This document shows positions 26,658 through 35,259 of a DNA stretch of 64,000 bases, piece by piece. The position numbers were made by a program, and so were the translations under genes. Each line of letters opens with the position of its first letter. Within the stretch, counting starts at the first letter, position 1. Source of the stretch: Sphingosinithalassobacter tenebrarum. Its GTDB lineage: Bacteria; Pseudomonadota; Alphaproteobacteria; Sphingomonadales; Sphingomonadaceae. The stretch covers positions 3,193,001 to 3,257,000 of the forward strand of contig NZ_CP049109.1 in NCBI RefSeq assembly GCF_011057975.1, read 5' to 3'. Below the pieces are notes generated by a model that made no database searches, was not told the origin of the DNA, and was given only the letters and a program-made list of their open reading frames with translations.

Positions 26658-28427
26658 CTAGACCGCCGGCCAGAACCACATGATCAGCGGCGTGCCGAAC
26701 AGCAGGACAAGCAGCGACAGCGGCGCGCCGAGACGGGCATAGTCACCGAACTTGTAGCCGCCCGGGCCCATCACCAGCGTGTTGCACTGATGCCCGATCG
26801 GAGTGAGGAAATCGCATCCAGCGCCGACCGCCGTCGCCATCAGGAAGGGCTCGGGGCGATAGCCCAGGCCGCTGGCGAAAGTCGCGGCGATCGGCGCCAT
26901 CACCAGCACCGTCGCGGCATTGTTGAGGAAGGGCGTGACCGCCATCGCCGCGGCCATGATCAGCATCACCGCGCCCCAGGGCGGCAATGTCGACGCCAGC
27001 ACCGAAAGATGCTCGCCGATCAGCGTGCTGGCGCCGGTGGTGCGCAGGCTGTCCGACACCGGGATCAGCGCGGCGAGCATGATCAGGATCGGCCATTCGA
27101 TATGCGAATAGGCTTCGCGCACCGGCAGCGCGCCCGAAATCACCACCAGCCCCGCCGCCGCGAAAAAAGCGACCGCGACCGGCACCAGCCCCAGCGCCGT
27201 CGCGCTCATCGCTGCGGCCAGGATGACGAGCGGCAACAGCGTGCGCCGGGCATTGTTGCCGAGCCGGAGCGAGCGTTCGGCGAGCGGCAGGCAGCCGAGA
27301 TCGCGCAGCCGCTCAGGCAACAGATCGAGCGGCCCCTGCAGCACGATGACGTCGCCCGCCGAGAGCATGATATTGCCCAGCCGCCGGACCAGCCGTTCAC
27401 CCTGCCGCGACACCGCGATCAGATTGACGCCGAATCGCTCGCGCAACTGCATACGGCTGGCAGTGCGCATCACCAGCGGCGAATCGGTGCCGACCACCGC
27501 TTCGATCACGCCTATGTCGGAGCCGTTGTCGCTGATCGTCTCGCGCCCCTCGAGCTCGAGCCGGTCGCCGGCGATCACGCGTTCGAGACTGTCGGGCGAA
27601 CCGCCGAGGATCAGGATGTCGTCGGCATGCAGCACCGTATCGGGAAAGGGTGCGCTGCGGGTGTGATCGCGGATCAGATTGGTGATCGTCACTTCGTGGT
27701 CGTGCCGCGCGATGAAATCGGCGACGGTCTCGTCGATCGCAGGCGAGCGTGGGCCGATGCGCACCTCGGTGACATAATCCTGGATGTCGAGCGCTTCGCC
27801 GAGCGTCGGCGCCGCCCGCCGGTCACGCGGCAGCATGCGATAGCCGATCGGAAGGAACGCCAGCCCGATCAGCGTCAACCCGAGCCCGACCGGCAGATAA
27901 TCGAACATCCTGAACGGCTCGCCTGTCATTTCCTCGCGCACGCTCGACACGATGATGTTCGGCGACGTGCCGATCAGCGTCATCAGCCCGCCAAGCAGCG
28001 AGGCGAAGGACATCGGCATCAGAAAGGAGGACGGCGCGGTGTTCGAGCGTTTCGACATCTGGAAGGCGACGGGAATCATCATCGCCAGCGCGCCGATATT
28101 CTTGACCAGCGCCGAGGCGAATCCGACGCTGGCGGTGAGCACAAGCAGCTGCGCCTCGGTCCGCTTCACGCGCTTTTGCAGGAGCAGCATCAGCCGCTCG
28201 ATCACGCCCGATCGCTGCACCGCGCCCGAAAGCACCAGCGCCGATCCCACGATGATGACGATATCGTCGGAAAAGCCGGTAAAGGCCGCTTCGGGCGAGA
28301 CGATGCCGGTGGCGATCCCGGCGAGCAGCGCCATCACCGCAACGACGTCATATCGGAACCGGCCCCAGATGAAGAGCGCCATCATCACCGCAAGAACGAT
28401 GACCGATAATGTCTGGGGCAGCGTCAT
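26658..28427 (-). CDS. SLC13-family (DASS-like) transporter with TrkA-C domains
   Basis: This 589-residue inner-membrane protein of the divalent anion:sodium symporter superfamily has N- and C-terminal blocks of membrane helices. They flank two cytoplasmic RCK-C/TrkA-C ligand-binding domains (about residues 215-295 and 305-385). The conserved SNT-like segments of the superfamily appear as GTSPNIIVSS and, in the C-terminal half, NNAATVLVMAP. Members move sulfate, dicarboxylates or related anions; the substrate cannot be assigned here. The four minus-strand genes to its left run in the same direction. Confidence 0.88.
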   Translation of the reverse strand: MTLPQTLSVIVLAVMMALFIWGRFRYDVVAVMALLAGIATGIVSPEAAFTGFSDDIVIIVGSALVLSGAVQRSGVIERLMLLLQKRVKRTEAQLLVLTASVGFASALVKNIGALAMMIPVAFQMSKRSNTAPSSFLMPMSFASLLGGLMTLIGTSPNIIVSSVREEMTGEPFRMFDYLPVGLGLTLIGLAFLPIGYRMLPRDRRAAPTLGEALDIQDYVTEVRIGPRSPAIDETVADFIARHDHEVTITNLIRDHTRSAPFPDTVLHADDILILGGSPDSLERVIAGDRLELEGRETISDNGSDIGVIEAVVGTDSPLVMRTASRMQLRERFGVNLIAVSRQGERLVRRLGNIMLSAGDVIVLQGPLDLLPERLRDLGCLPLAERSLRLGNNARRTLLPLVILAAAMSATALGLVPVAVAFFAAAGLVVISGALPVREAYSHIEWPILIMLAALIPVSDSLRTTGASTLIGEHLSVLASTLPPWGAVMLIMAAAMAVTPFLNNAATVLVMAPIAATFASGLGYRPEPFLMATAVGAGCDFLTPIGHQCNTLVMGPGGYKFGDYARLGAPLSLLVLLFGTPLIMWFWPAV

Positions 28428-28565
28428 TCGGCCTCGGTACGGATCATTCGCCCCTGAACCCTCGAAACGGCGTTAGGGTCCGCGAGCGCCTCGCCCGGCG
28501 GACAATAATCCGGGGCTGCTACCGGGAAAAGCCGTGCGCGATCAAGCGATACGCGCCGGAGAGGC

Positions 28566-28778
28566 TCAGTGAATCGTACCGACCGCGCGCCCGACCGACA
28601 TCAGCACCACCAGCCGCTCGATCTGGCGCCAGCGGCAGAAATGGATGTGATTGCCCAGATCCCGGCTGCGATCGGCGCGCGCGGCGGCTTCGAATCCCGC
28701 ATCGTCGCCGAATTTACGGATCAGATCGAATGCGTCGGACACGGCCGCGCGATCGTTGAGATAGGGCATCTGGTCCAT
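28566..28778 (-). CDS. Small conserved-looking hypothetical protein
   Basis: This 70-residue protein has no named domain. It is mostly helical, with an NHIHFCRWRQIERL segment that looks conserved-type rather than random. A GGAG ribosome-binding site lies at correct distance from the ATG at 28778, which supports it being real. It has no signal peptide or membrane helix. The 138 bp between it and the transporter start show nothing else. Confidence 0.6.
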   Translation of the reverse strand: MDQMPYLNDRAAVSDAFDLIRKFGDDAGFEAAARADRSRDLGNHIHFCRWRQIERLVVLMSVGRAVGTIH

Positions 28779-28951
28779 ATGCTACTCCGCTACCGGCGAC
28801 GAAGCGCCTGGCGCCGCCGCATGCCCCGTTGATAGGCGGCAAAGGCGAAAAACCAGTGGAAGACGAAGGTTAACCGTCCGCGAATCGATGCCGGGCGCGG
28901 CCAGGGCGCCGGAGTGTGGCATCGCGGCGCCGGACGTGGCAGAGCAGCGCA

Positions 28952-29140
28952 ATGAGCAACGAATCCAAGACGCCGACCACAATGGCGGGTGGTTTTCCCA
29001 TATTCGCCGGGATTTTCCTGGGCGCGATCTTCGGCGTCGTGGCGGGCCAGCCCTCGCTCGGGATCATGGCGGGCTTCGCACTGGGCGCGGCCACGGCGAT
29101 CGTGATCTGGCTGCGCGATCGGCAGCGCAAGGGAAGCTGA
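28952..29140 (+). CDS. Small two-helix membrane protein
   Basis: This 62-residue protein has two hydrophobic segments (about residues 14-32 and 37-53) separated by a GQPS turn, and a basic C-terminal tail (RDRQRKGS). The hairpin topology predicts a small inner-membrane protein with both ends in the cytoplasm. The family is unknown. It is convergent with the S24 repressor gene, 23 bp away. Confidence 0.6.
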   Translation: MSNESKTPTTMAGGFPIFAGIFLGAIFGVVAGQPSLGIMAGFALGAATAIVIWLRDRQRKGS

Positions 29141-29163
29141 CCCCCGCGCATCGGGCAATCTGC

Positions 29164-29790
29164 CTAGATCAGCGCGCGTGACAGCCAGACGACACGGCCG
29201 ATCACATCGATTGCCCCGCCCGGCACGATGCGCGGGCCGCCATGCGCCGGATTGGCGCTGGCGATTTCGACGTCGCAGCCGATCGCGCGAAGCTGTTTCA
29301 CCTTGAGCGTCTCCTCGATGCGCAGGACGAACAGGCCGGCGCGTGCCGATGGCGTGCGGCGATCGCGATCGACGAGGATTTCGTCACCGTCGGACAGCAG
29401 CGGCTCCATCGAGTCGCCGAGTACGCGAATCATCGACGCCGCGCTCGCCCGCACGCCGAGACGGCGCAGCAACGCGGGATCGAGCGCGGCCGGGCGCTGA
29501 CGCAGATCGCCTTCCGCGAGCCCGCCGGGACCGGCGGCGGCATCGACGTCGAGCCGGGGGATCGGAGTCATCCCCACCGCCGCCGGCCCGCCCAGCGTTT
29601 CTTCCGCCACGCCGAAATAGCGCGCGAGCAGCGCACGATCGCGCTCGGGCAGCAATCGGGGCGACCCACGCCGCATATATTGCTGGAAATACGCCGGGTT
29701 ACGGCCCAGCAGCCGCGACATCGACGCATGGCTTTCGCCATGTTCCGCCATCAGGGCCGCGATTGCCGCGCGTTGCGCCATTTCATCCAT
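29164..29790 (-). CDS. S24/LexA-like repressor-protease
   Basis: This 208-residue protein has an N-terminal helix-turn-helix region (about residues 1-60) and a C-terminal S24 peptidase domain. The catalytic dyad is S127 in GDSMEP and probably K165 in LKVKQL. Such CI/LexA-like proteins repress genes and self-cleave when RecA is activated by DNA damage. The expected Ala-Gly cleavage region is approximated by DAAAGPGG (about 83-90). A perfect 14-bp palindrome sits 17 bp upstream of its start, and a small HTH-like gene is transcribed divergently, resembling a phage immunity switch. No other phage genes are nearby, so it may be a chromosomal stress regulator. Confidence 0.85.
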   Translation of the reverse strand: MDEMAQRAAIAALMAEHGESHASMSRLLGRNPAYFQQYMRRGSPRLLPERDRALLARYFGVAEETLGGPAAVGMTPIPRLDVDAAAGPGGLAEGDLRQRPAALDPALLRRLGVRASAASMIRVLGDSMEPLLSDGDEILVDRDRRTPSARAGLFVLRIEETLKVKQLRAIGCDVEIASANPAHGGPRIVPGGAIDVIGRVVWLSRALI

Positions 29791-29806
29791 CTTCGATCGA
29801 CTTCCA

Positions 29807-29820
29807 TAGGAATTTTCCTA
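29807..29820. promoter_or_regulatory. Palindromic operator upstream of the S24 repressor
   Basis: TAGGAATTTTCCTA is a perfect 14-bp palindrome located between the divergent repressor gene (start 29790) and the small gene at 29882. A second related half-site (TAGGATTTT) begins at 29827. The placement suggests autoregulation by the S24 protein. Confidence 0.6.
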
Positions 29821-29881
29821 GACATGTAGGATTTTAAAGAACAAATCAAGATCATTCGGAGCGAATCGGAGGATTGGGCGG

Positions 29882-30070
29882 ATGACCGTGTTGCGGAAGG
29901 TGGAGCAATATCTGCGGCGGACCGAGATGCCGGAAACCAAGTTCGGAAGGCTCGCCGTGCGCGATCCGCGGCTGGTGCGCGATCTGCGCAACGGACGCGA
30001 ACCGCGCCCGCCGATGGTGGCACGGATCGAGGCCTTTATCGCCGCCGGGCAGAATGGAGACGCGCGATGA
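29882..30070 (+). CDS. Small HTH-like (Cro-like) protein
   Basis: This 62-residue protein has a TKFGRLAVRDPRLVRDLRNGR core that follows a helix-turn-helix spacing, and a final amphipathic helix (VARIEAFIAAG). I infer a small DNA-binding partner, Cro-like in size and position relative to the divergent S24 repressor. It overlaps the next gene by 4 bp (ATGA), so the two are translationally coupled. Confidence in DNA binding is moderate. Confidence 0.6.
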   Translation: MTVLRKVEQYLRRTEMPETKFGRLAVRDPRLVRDLRNGREPRPPMVARIEAFIAAGQNGDAR

Positions 30071-30381
30071 GCCGGGGACCCGATGCCGCCACGCAGTTCG
30101 AGCGCGCCTTGCTGGCACAGGCTGCAAGGGCTGGTTGTCCGCTGACGCTGGTCGAAAGCGACTGGACGCGCTGGGCCAGCGCAACGTTCAACGGCGCGCG
30201 GCACGTTGTGACGGTGAGCGCGCCCGCGTCATCGGCGCTGGAACGCTGGCTGGAGGAACTGCCCGAAGCCGAATTCGCGCTGCGCAACCATCTGGTCGCG
30301 GATGTCGCCGTCACCGTGCAGCGGCGTTGCGCGGACGCAGTAACCGCGACGGTCGAAGCGCTGACGGTGGAGGAACGATGA
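30067..30381 (+). CDS. Hypothetical protein
   Basis: This 104-residue soluble protein has an alpha/beta pattern and no recognised family. It is coupled to the HTH-like gene by a 4-bp overlap and is therefore probably under the same S24-linked operator. It contains a single SDWTRWASATF segment with aromatic residues and no catalytic motif that I can identify. It converges on the gene at 30389 with 7 bp between stops. Confidence 0.6.
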   Translation: MSRGPDAATQFERALLAQAARAGCPLTLVESDWTRWASATFNGARHVVTVSAPASSALERWLEELPEAEFALRNHLVADVAVTVQRRCADAVTATVEALTVEER

Positions 30382-30388
30382 TCGCGCC

Positions 30389-31297
30389 TTAGGCGCGGCG
30401 GGCGAGATTGCGGAGCGTCACCAGCGCTTCCTGAAGCCCGTGTTCGGGTTCGTGCGACGGTTCGCCGTCGTTGGCGCCGCCCAGCCCGCGCCTGACCACG
30501 CCCTTTTCCAACCTGTCGAGCAGCGCATGGATCGAGGCGTCGGTTTCCGGTCGCGTGAATTCGCTGCCCGACGCGGGAACCGAAGGCGGAGGCGCGGCGC
30601 GAACCTGCGGCGTCAGTTCGAAGGTTTCGAAACGCTCCTGCGGCTCGAACACCGCCGGACGCGACGGCCGGCGCAGCGGCAATACCGAGGAGGGCGCGGC
30701 GATCGGCGCTTCGCGGATCGCGCCGGGATCATATTGCGCCATTGGCTGGTTCAGGTCCTCCGGCAATTCGGCTTCGGCCGGAGATGGCGGCGCGACCGGC
30801 GCGGGAGCGGCTACCGCCTGCGCCTCGGCGGCTTCGGTCAGGTCGAGAATTTCGACGATCTCGTCCGATCGAATCTCTGCCGATTCGGAGCCCTTGCGCA
30901 GCTTGGCGGTAACTTCGAGAAACGGCGTGCCGAGGTCGCGCGTGGCGCGCAGCGGCGGGCGCGGCGGCGCGTCGGGATGCGCATCGGCGCGGCGGACCGC
31001 CGGTTTTTCCTCGATTTCGGGCGCGGCTTCGCGCGCGCCCTTGCCCACGCCGATCGAACGCGATCCGACCAGCAGGAAGGCGGCGAACCAGGAGAAGAGC
31101 GCGACCAGCCCGCCGACGCCCAGCGCCAGCAGCGCACGCGCTGTAATCCCAAGCGGCGGTTCGGCAGCGGGAAGCAGCGCGGGCAACCCGCTTTCCATCA
31201 CCAGTTCGCCCAGCATCGGCGCGGGGACGATGGCGATGGTCGCCGCGGTGGCGACACCCAATATGGCTGCGGACGAGGGGGCGATTGGCAGGTTCAT
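30389..31297 (-). CDS. Membrane protein with long disordered tail, coupled to a glycosyltransferase
   Basis: This 302-residue protein has two hydrophobic N-terminal segments (about residues 8-28 and 50-77) followed by a long Ala/Pro/Glu-rich hydrophilic region that looks disordered. A short helical C-terminus ends in LVTLRNLARRA. No enzyme motif is seen. Its start overlaps the stop of the upstream exosortase-A glycosyltransferase by 4 bp, so it probably acts in the same polysaccharide pathway, perhaps as a scaffold or chain-length factor; this is inference from context only. Confidence 0.65.
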   Translation of the reverse strand: MNLPIAPSSAAILGVATAATIAIVPAPMLGELVMESGLPALLPAAEPPLGITARALLALGVGGLVALFSWFAAFLLVGSRSIGVGKGAREAAPEIEEKPAVRRADAHPDAPPRPPLRATRDLGTPFLEVTAKLRKGSESAEIRSDEIVEILDLTEAAEAQAVAAPAPVAPPSPAEAELPEDLNQPMAQYDPGAIREAPIAAPSSVLPLRRPSRPAVFEPQERFETFELTPQVRAAPPPSVPASGSEFTRPETDASIHALLDRLEKGVVRRGLGGANDGEPSHEPEHGLQEALVTLRNLARRA

Positions 31298-32532
31298 GTC
31301 TTTGCCGGGGAAGGTTGCGACCAGTTGGTTCCTATCGCCTCCCCTTTTGCGAGAATTTGGTAAACAGAATCATACCGAGCGACGTTGGTCGCCCAATTGC
31401 GTTCCTTTTCGACATAGGCGCGCGCGCGTTCGCGGCGCGCATCCCAGTCGTCGCGGCTGGCGAAAAGATCGGACACGGCCATTGCCAGCGCACTGGGGTT
31501 GTCGGCGGCAAACAGCGTGCCGGTATCGCCGTCGCGAATCAGCTCGCAATGGCCGCCGACATCGGATGCCGCGACCAGCCGGTTCTGCGCCATCGCCTCG
31601 AGCGGCTTGAGCGGCGTGACCAGTTCGGTGAGCCGCATCCGCTTGCGCGGATAGACCAGCACGTCGATCAGGCTGTAATAGCGCTCGACCTGATCGTGCG
31701 GCACGCGACCGACGAAACGGATATGCCCGCCGACCGGCGACGCCTCCGCCTGCGCGCGCAATGCCTTTTCAGCCGGACCGCCGCCGACCAGCACCAGTTG
31801 CAGCGTCGGGCGGCGGCGCACCAGATCGGGCATCGCGTCGATCAGCACGTCGAGCCCCTCATAATCGTAGAAACTGCCGATGAAGCCGATCGTCTCGGCA
31901 CCCTGCAGCCCCAGCTGGCGTGCCAGCGCGACATCGGGCGCCGCCGGCGTGCCGAACAGCTCCATATCGACGCCATTGGGCGAAACGAGAATCTTGGCGG
32001 GATCGACACCGCGCCCGATCAGGTCGCCGCGCAGCCCTTCGCAGATCACCGCCACCGCATCGGCGCGGCGCACCGCCCAGTTTTCGAGCATGCGCGTTGC
32101 GCGATAGCGCAGCGATCCCTCGCGTCCGGTGCCGTTGCCCACCGCCGCGTCTTCCCAGAAGGCGCGGATTTCATAGAGCATCGGCAGCTTCAGCCGCCGC
32201 GCCGCGCGATGCGCTGCCAGCGCGTCGATAACCGGCGAATGGACATGGAGCAGATCGGGGCGATAGTCGCGCGCGACTTGCTCGATTCGGCGCGAAAACG
32301 CCTTGATCTCGCCGAATTCGCGCAGCGGAAACGTCCCCGGCCGCTCGGTGGTGCGAAAGAAGCGCAGCCCGTCGACCATTTCCTGCGCGACCGTGACCGC
32401 CCCCTGCCGCGGACCGGTGACCGAAGCGACTTCCCAGCTGCGCGCGCGCTGCGCTTTGAGGATCGCCCGCGTGCGGAACGCATAGCCGCTGTGCAGCGGC
32501 AGACCATGATCGAGAACGTGCAGAATCCGCAT
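31294..32532 (-). CDS. Exosortase-A-system-type glycosyltransferase (GT4)
   Basis: This 412-residue GT-B fold glycosyltransferase begins HVLDHGLPLHSGYAFR, characteristic of the PEP-CTERM/exosortase-A-associated family. The C-terminal nucleotide-sugar domain shows GFIGSFYDYEGLD and the later LVTPLKPLEAMAQ motif with the GT4 Glu. It should add a sugar in extracellular polysaccharide synthesis on the cytoplasmic face of the membrane. Its neighbours are an exosortase-A-type ligase and an acyltransferase, divergent across about 100 bp. The exosortase gene itself is not in the window. Confidence 0.9.
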   Translation of the reverse strand: MRILHVLDHGLPLHSGYAFRTRAILKAQRARSWEVASVTGPRQGAVTVAQEMVDGLRFFRTTERPGTFPLREFGEIKAFSRRIEQVARDYRPDLLHVHSPVIDALAAHRAARRLKLPMLYEIRAFWEDAAVGNGTGREGSLRYRATRMLENWAVRRADAVAVICEGLRGDLIGRGVDPAKILVSPNGVDMELFGTPAAPDVALARQLGLQGAETIGFIGSFYDYEGLDVLIDAMPDLVRRRPTLQLVLVGGGPAEKALRAQAEASPVGGHIRFVGRVPHDQVERYYSLIDVLVYPRKRMRLTELVTPLKPLEAMAQNRLVAASDVGGHCELIRDGDTGTLFAADNPSALAMAVSDLFASRDDWDARRERARAYVEKERNWATNVARYDSVYQILAKGEAIGTNWSQPSPAKT

Positions 32533-32633
32533 GCTCGCGGCCTTGCCACGACAGGCCTTAACGGCACGTCAACCGCGTGGCCCGTACACCTGCGTCTCAA
32601 AGGAAAAACCTGGCCCGGGCGGACAGCGCAAAG

Positions 32634-32801
32634 ATGATCGACAATCTATCGCTCGGACTATCGCACGGCCTGATGATTCTGGCCGCCTGGATCTTGCTGC
32701 GCCGGCCCGATCTGGACGTCGAGGACACCGCCCGCGACGGCGCGAAGGAAGCGGCCGAAAAGCGGCGCAGGCTACTCCGAAAGGGGCGTTTCCGTGCGTG
32801 A
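32634..32801 (+). CDS. Small hypothetical protein upstream of the ligase gene
   Basis: This 55-residue protein has one hydrophobic segment (about residues 8-22) and a charged, basic C-terminal tail (EKRRRLLRKGRF). It overlaps the ligase gene start by 8 bp, suggesting translational coupling. No family is recognised. It could be a small membrane accessory protein or simply a leader that couples translation. Confidence 0.55.
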   Translation: MIDNLSLGLSHGLMILAAWILLRRPDLDVEDTARDGAKEAAEKRRRLLRKGRFRA

Positions 32802-34161
32802 CGTCGCCTTTCTCGCCTTTCTCGCGGCGATCTTCGCGATGGGCTTTCGCAAGCCCTTCGTCTTCGTCCTGACCTATGTCTATATCGACATCGTGTCGCC
32901 GCAGCGGCTGACCTATCTGTTGCTCAACAGCATTCCGATCTCGATGGTCGCCGCCGGATTGACAGTGCTCGGCTGGCTGGCGCTCGACGACAAACGTGAC
33001 GTACGCGTGGTGCCGCGCCAGGGCGTATTGCTGCTGCTGCTGCTCTATTGCGCCTATACGACGCACAATGCCGACTTCCCGATCGAGGCACAGGATAAAT
33101 GGGAATGGGTGTGGAAGGCGCTGGCCTTCGCGATCTTTCTGCCGCTGACGCTGCGCACCAAGCTGCGGATCGAGGCGCTGCTGCTGTTCATGGTGCTGTC
33201 GGCTTCGTCGATCATCATCACCGGCGGGGTCAAGACGGCGCTGGGCGGTGGCGGCTATGGCCAGCTGAGCCTGATGGCCGACATCAATGCCGGTCTCTAT
33301 GAAGGCTCCACCATCTCCACCGTCGCGATCGCGATCATTCCGCTGATCCTGTGGTTTTCCAGATACGGGACCATTTTCCCGCCCGACTGGCGGGTACGAA
33401 CCTTCTGCTACGCATTGTGCTTTGCATGCCTGTTGATCCCGGTGGGGACTTCGACGCGCACCGGGCTGCTGTGCATCGCGCTGCTCGCGATCCTGATGCT
33501 GCGCGACGCCAAGCGGCGGATGCTCTATATCGGGCTGATGGGCGCGGCGGGGGTCATGGCGATCCCCTTCCTCCCCTCCGCCTTCACCCAGCGGATGGAA
33601 ACGATCCAGTCCTATCAGCAGGACGAATCTGCCTCGACTCGCATCGCGGTGTGGAAATGGACGATCGACTATGCATCGGAAAACCCGCTCGGCGGCGGGT
33701 TCGAGGCGTATCGCCAGAATCGCATCCGCTACAATATGGTCACGACCGAAGGCTCGGAGAACAACGCCAAGCTCGACACGCGCGTCGCGATCGACGCGGG
33801 CCGTGCCTATCACAGCGCCTATTTCGAAATGCTCGGCGAGCAGGGCTATCCCGGGCTGCTGATGTGGCTGATCATCCATCTGGGCGGACTGTTCCGCATG
33901 GAAGTGCTGCGACGGCGCTATCGCGCCTCGGAAGGCGAATGGGCCTGGGTCGCCCCGCTGGCGACGGCGTTGCAGCACGGCCATATGATCTATCTGCTCG
34001 GCGCCGCCTTCATCGGCATCGCCTTCCAGCCGTTCATCTATCTGCTGATCGGCGCGCAGATCGGGCTGGACAGCTATTGTGGACGGCGGCGCGCCGAAAT
34101 GGCCTGGCGCCCGATCCGCCGCAAGCATCGCCACGGACACACGGAACCGGCAACGGCATGA
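32794..34161 (+). CDS. Exosortase-A-associated O-antigen-ligase-like protein
   Basis: This 455-residue polytopic membrane protein with about ten helices is of the Wzy/O-antigen-ligase superfamily. It matches the putative O-glycosylation ligase of exosortase-A clusters (N-terminal FRKPFVFVLTYVYIDIVSPQRL). A long periplasmic loop in the C-terminal half (about residues 260-360) contains Arg and His residues typical for the catalytic loop (RVAIDAGRAYHSAYFEMLGE). It probably polymerises or transfers a lipid-linked glycan in the periplasm. The GTG start at 32794 has an AAGGGG site. It overlaps the acyltransferase gene by 4 bp. Confidence 0.88.
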   Translation: MRDVAFLAFLAAIFAMGFRKPFVFVLTYVYIDIVSPQRLTYLLLNSIPISMVAAGLTVLGWLALDDKRDVRVVPRQGVLLLLLLYCAYTTHNADFPIEAQDKWEWVWKALAFAIFLPLTLRTKLRIEALLLFMVLSASSIIITGGVKTALGGGGYGQLSLMADINAGLYEGSTISTVAIAIIPLILWFSRYGTIFPPDWRVRTFCYALCFACLLIPVGTSTRTGLLCIALLAILMLRDAKRRMLYIGLMGAAGVMAIPFLPSAFTQRMETIQSYQQDESASTRIAVWKWTIDYASENPLGGGFEAYRQNRIRYNMVTTEGSENNAKLDTRVAIDAGRAYHSAYFEMLGEQGYPGLLMWLIIHLGGLFRMEVLRRRYRASEGEWAWVAPLATALQHGHMIYLLGAAFIGIAFQPFIYLLIGAQIGLDSYCGRRRAEMAWRPIRRKHRHGHTEPATA

Positions 34162-35258
34162 GCGCGAAACCGGAATTGCGCGCGCTGACATCGGTGCGCG
34201 GGATCGCCGCGCTGCTGGTGGTCTTCTATCACATCCGCATGTCGATCGCCGGGCTGCCGCAACCGCTGCTCGAGTTTTTCGCAAAGGGCTATCTGGCGGT
34301 CGATTTCTTCTTTCTGCTGTCGGGCTTCGTGATCTGGCTCAGCTATGCGCAGCGGCTGCGCGACGGCGGACTGGCGGCGATCCCGACATTCCTGAAACGG
34401 CGAGTCGCGCGCATCTGGCCGCTGCACCTGTTCGTGCTGGCGGGCGGCGTTGCGCTCGCGCTGCTGCTCGCCGCGACCGGGCGACACGACGCGAACGAAT
34501 TTCCCTTCGCGCAACTGCCGCTGCACATCTTCCTGCTCCAGAACTGGGGCTTCACCCAAGGCCTCTCCTGGAATGATCCGGCCTGGTCGATTTCGGCGGA
34601 ACTGGGTGCCTATCTCCTCTTCCCGCTGCTCGCCGTCGCCATCGACTGGCGGCGCATTCCCGGCTGGGCGATAATCGCGGCTATCGTCGCGCTGGCACTG
34701 CTGCTCGCATCGGTGATGGCGATGGGCGGCGCGCAGACGCTGGGCGAGGATATTGCGCGGTTCGGCCTGCTGCGCTGCCTTATCGAATTCGCGGCGGGCA
34801 ATGCGCTGTGCGCGCTGTGGCTGCGCTGGCGCGAACGACCGATGGTCCCGGCCGTCGCCGCTTCCCTGCTTGCCCTGCTATGTTTCGCCGCCTGGGCCGC
34901 GGGGATGCCGGAAACGCTGGCGGTGCCGCTCGCTTTCGCGGCATCGTTGCTCGCGCTTGCGCTCACATCGGGGCGGCGCGGCAATCCGCTTGAAGGGCGG
35001 ACCCTGCACTGGCTAGGCGAGATCAGCTATGCCGTCTATCTCGGCCATTATCTGCTCTGGACCGCCTTCAAGCTGGCTTTTGTAAGCGACGTCGGCGCCG
35101 TGCCGCCGGCATTGATCGCGCTCTATATGGCAATGGTGATCGTCAGCGCCGCCATGCTTTACCATTGGATCGAGCGGCCGGCGCAACGCTGGATCAACGG
35201 GCTCGCCCCCGCCCGCCGGCGCGAACCGGTGGCCCGGGACGCGGCCCTGCCACGCTAG
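34158..35258 (+). CDS. Acyltransferase 3 family membrane protein
   Basis: This 366-residue protein with about ten membrane helices is of the OafA/NodX (acyltransferase 3) family, which adds acetyl or other acyl groups to surface glycans. Hallmarks are RALTSVRGIAALLVVFYH, in which the Arg and His are conserved, and AVDFFFLLSGFVI. The C-terminal WIERP segment fits the family. The start at 34158 overlaps the ligase stop (ATGA), so it probably decorates the polysaccharide made by the preceding genes. Confidence 0.92.
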   Translation: MSAKPELRALTSVRGIAALLVVFYHIRMSIAGLPQPLLEFFAKGYLAVDFFFLLSGFVIWLSYAQRLRDGGLAAIPTFLKRRVARIWPLHLFVLAGGVALALLLAATGRHDANEFPFAQLPLHIFLLQNWGFTQGLSWNDPAWSISAELGAYLLFPLLAVAIDWRRIPGWAIIAAIVALALLLASVMAMGGAQTLGEDIARFGLLRCLIEFAAGNALCALWLRWRERPMVPAVAASLLALLCFAAWAAGMPETLAVPLAFAASLLALALTSGRRGNPLEGRTLHWLGEISYAVYLGHYLLWTAFKLAFVSDVGAVPPALIALYMAMVIVSAAMLYHWIERPAQRWINGLAPARRREPVARDAALPR

Positions 35259-35259
35259 C

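Noticed and set aside
33351..34157. Long N-terminal extension of the acyltransferase frame back to 33351
   Set aside because: The extension overlaps the ligase gene in another frame and has no membrane-protein character; the family start is at 34158.
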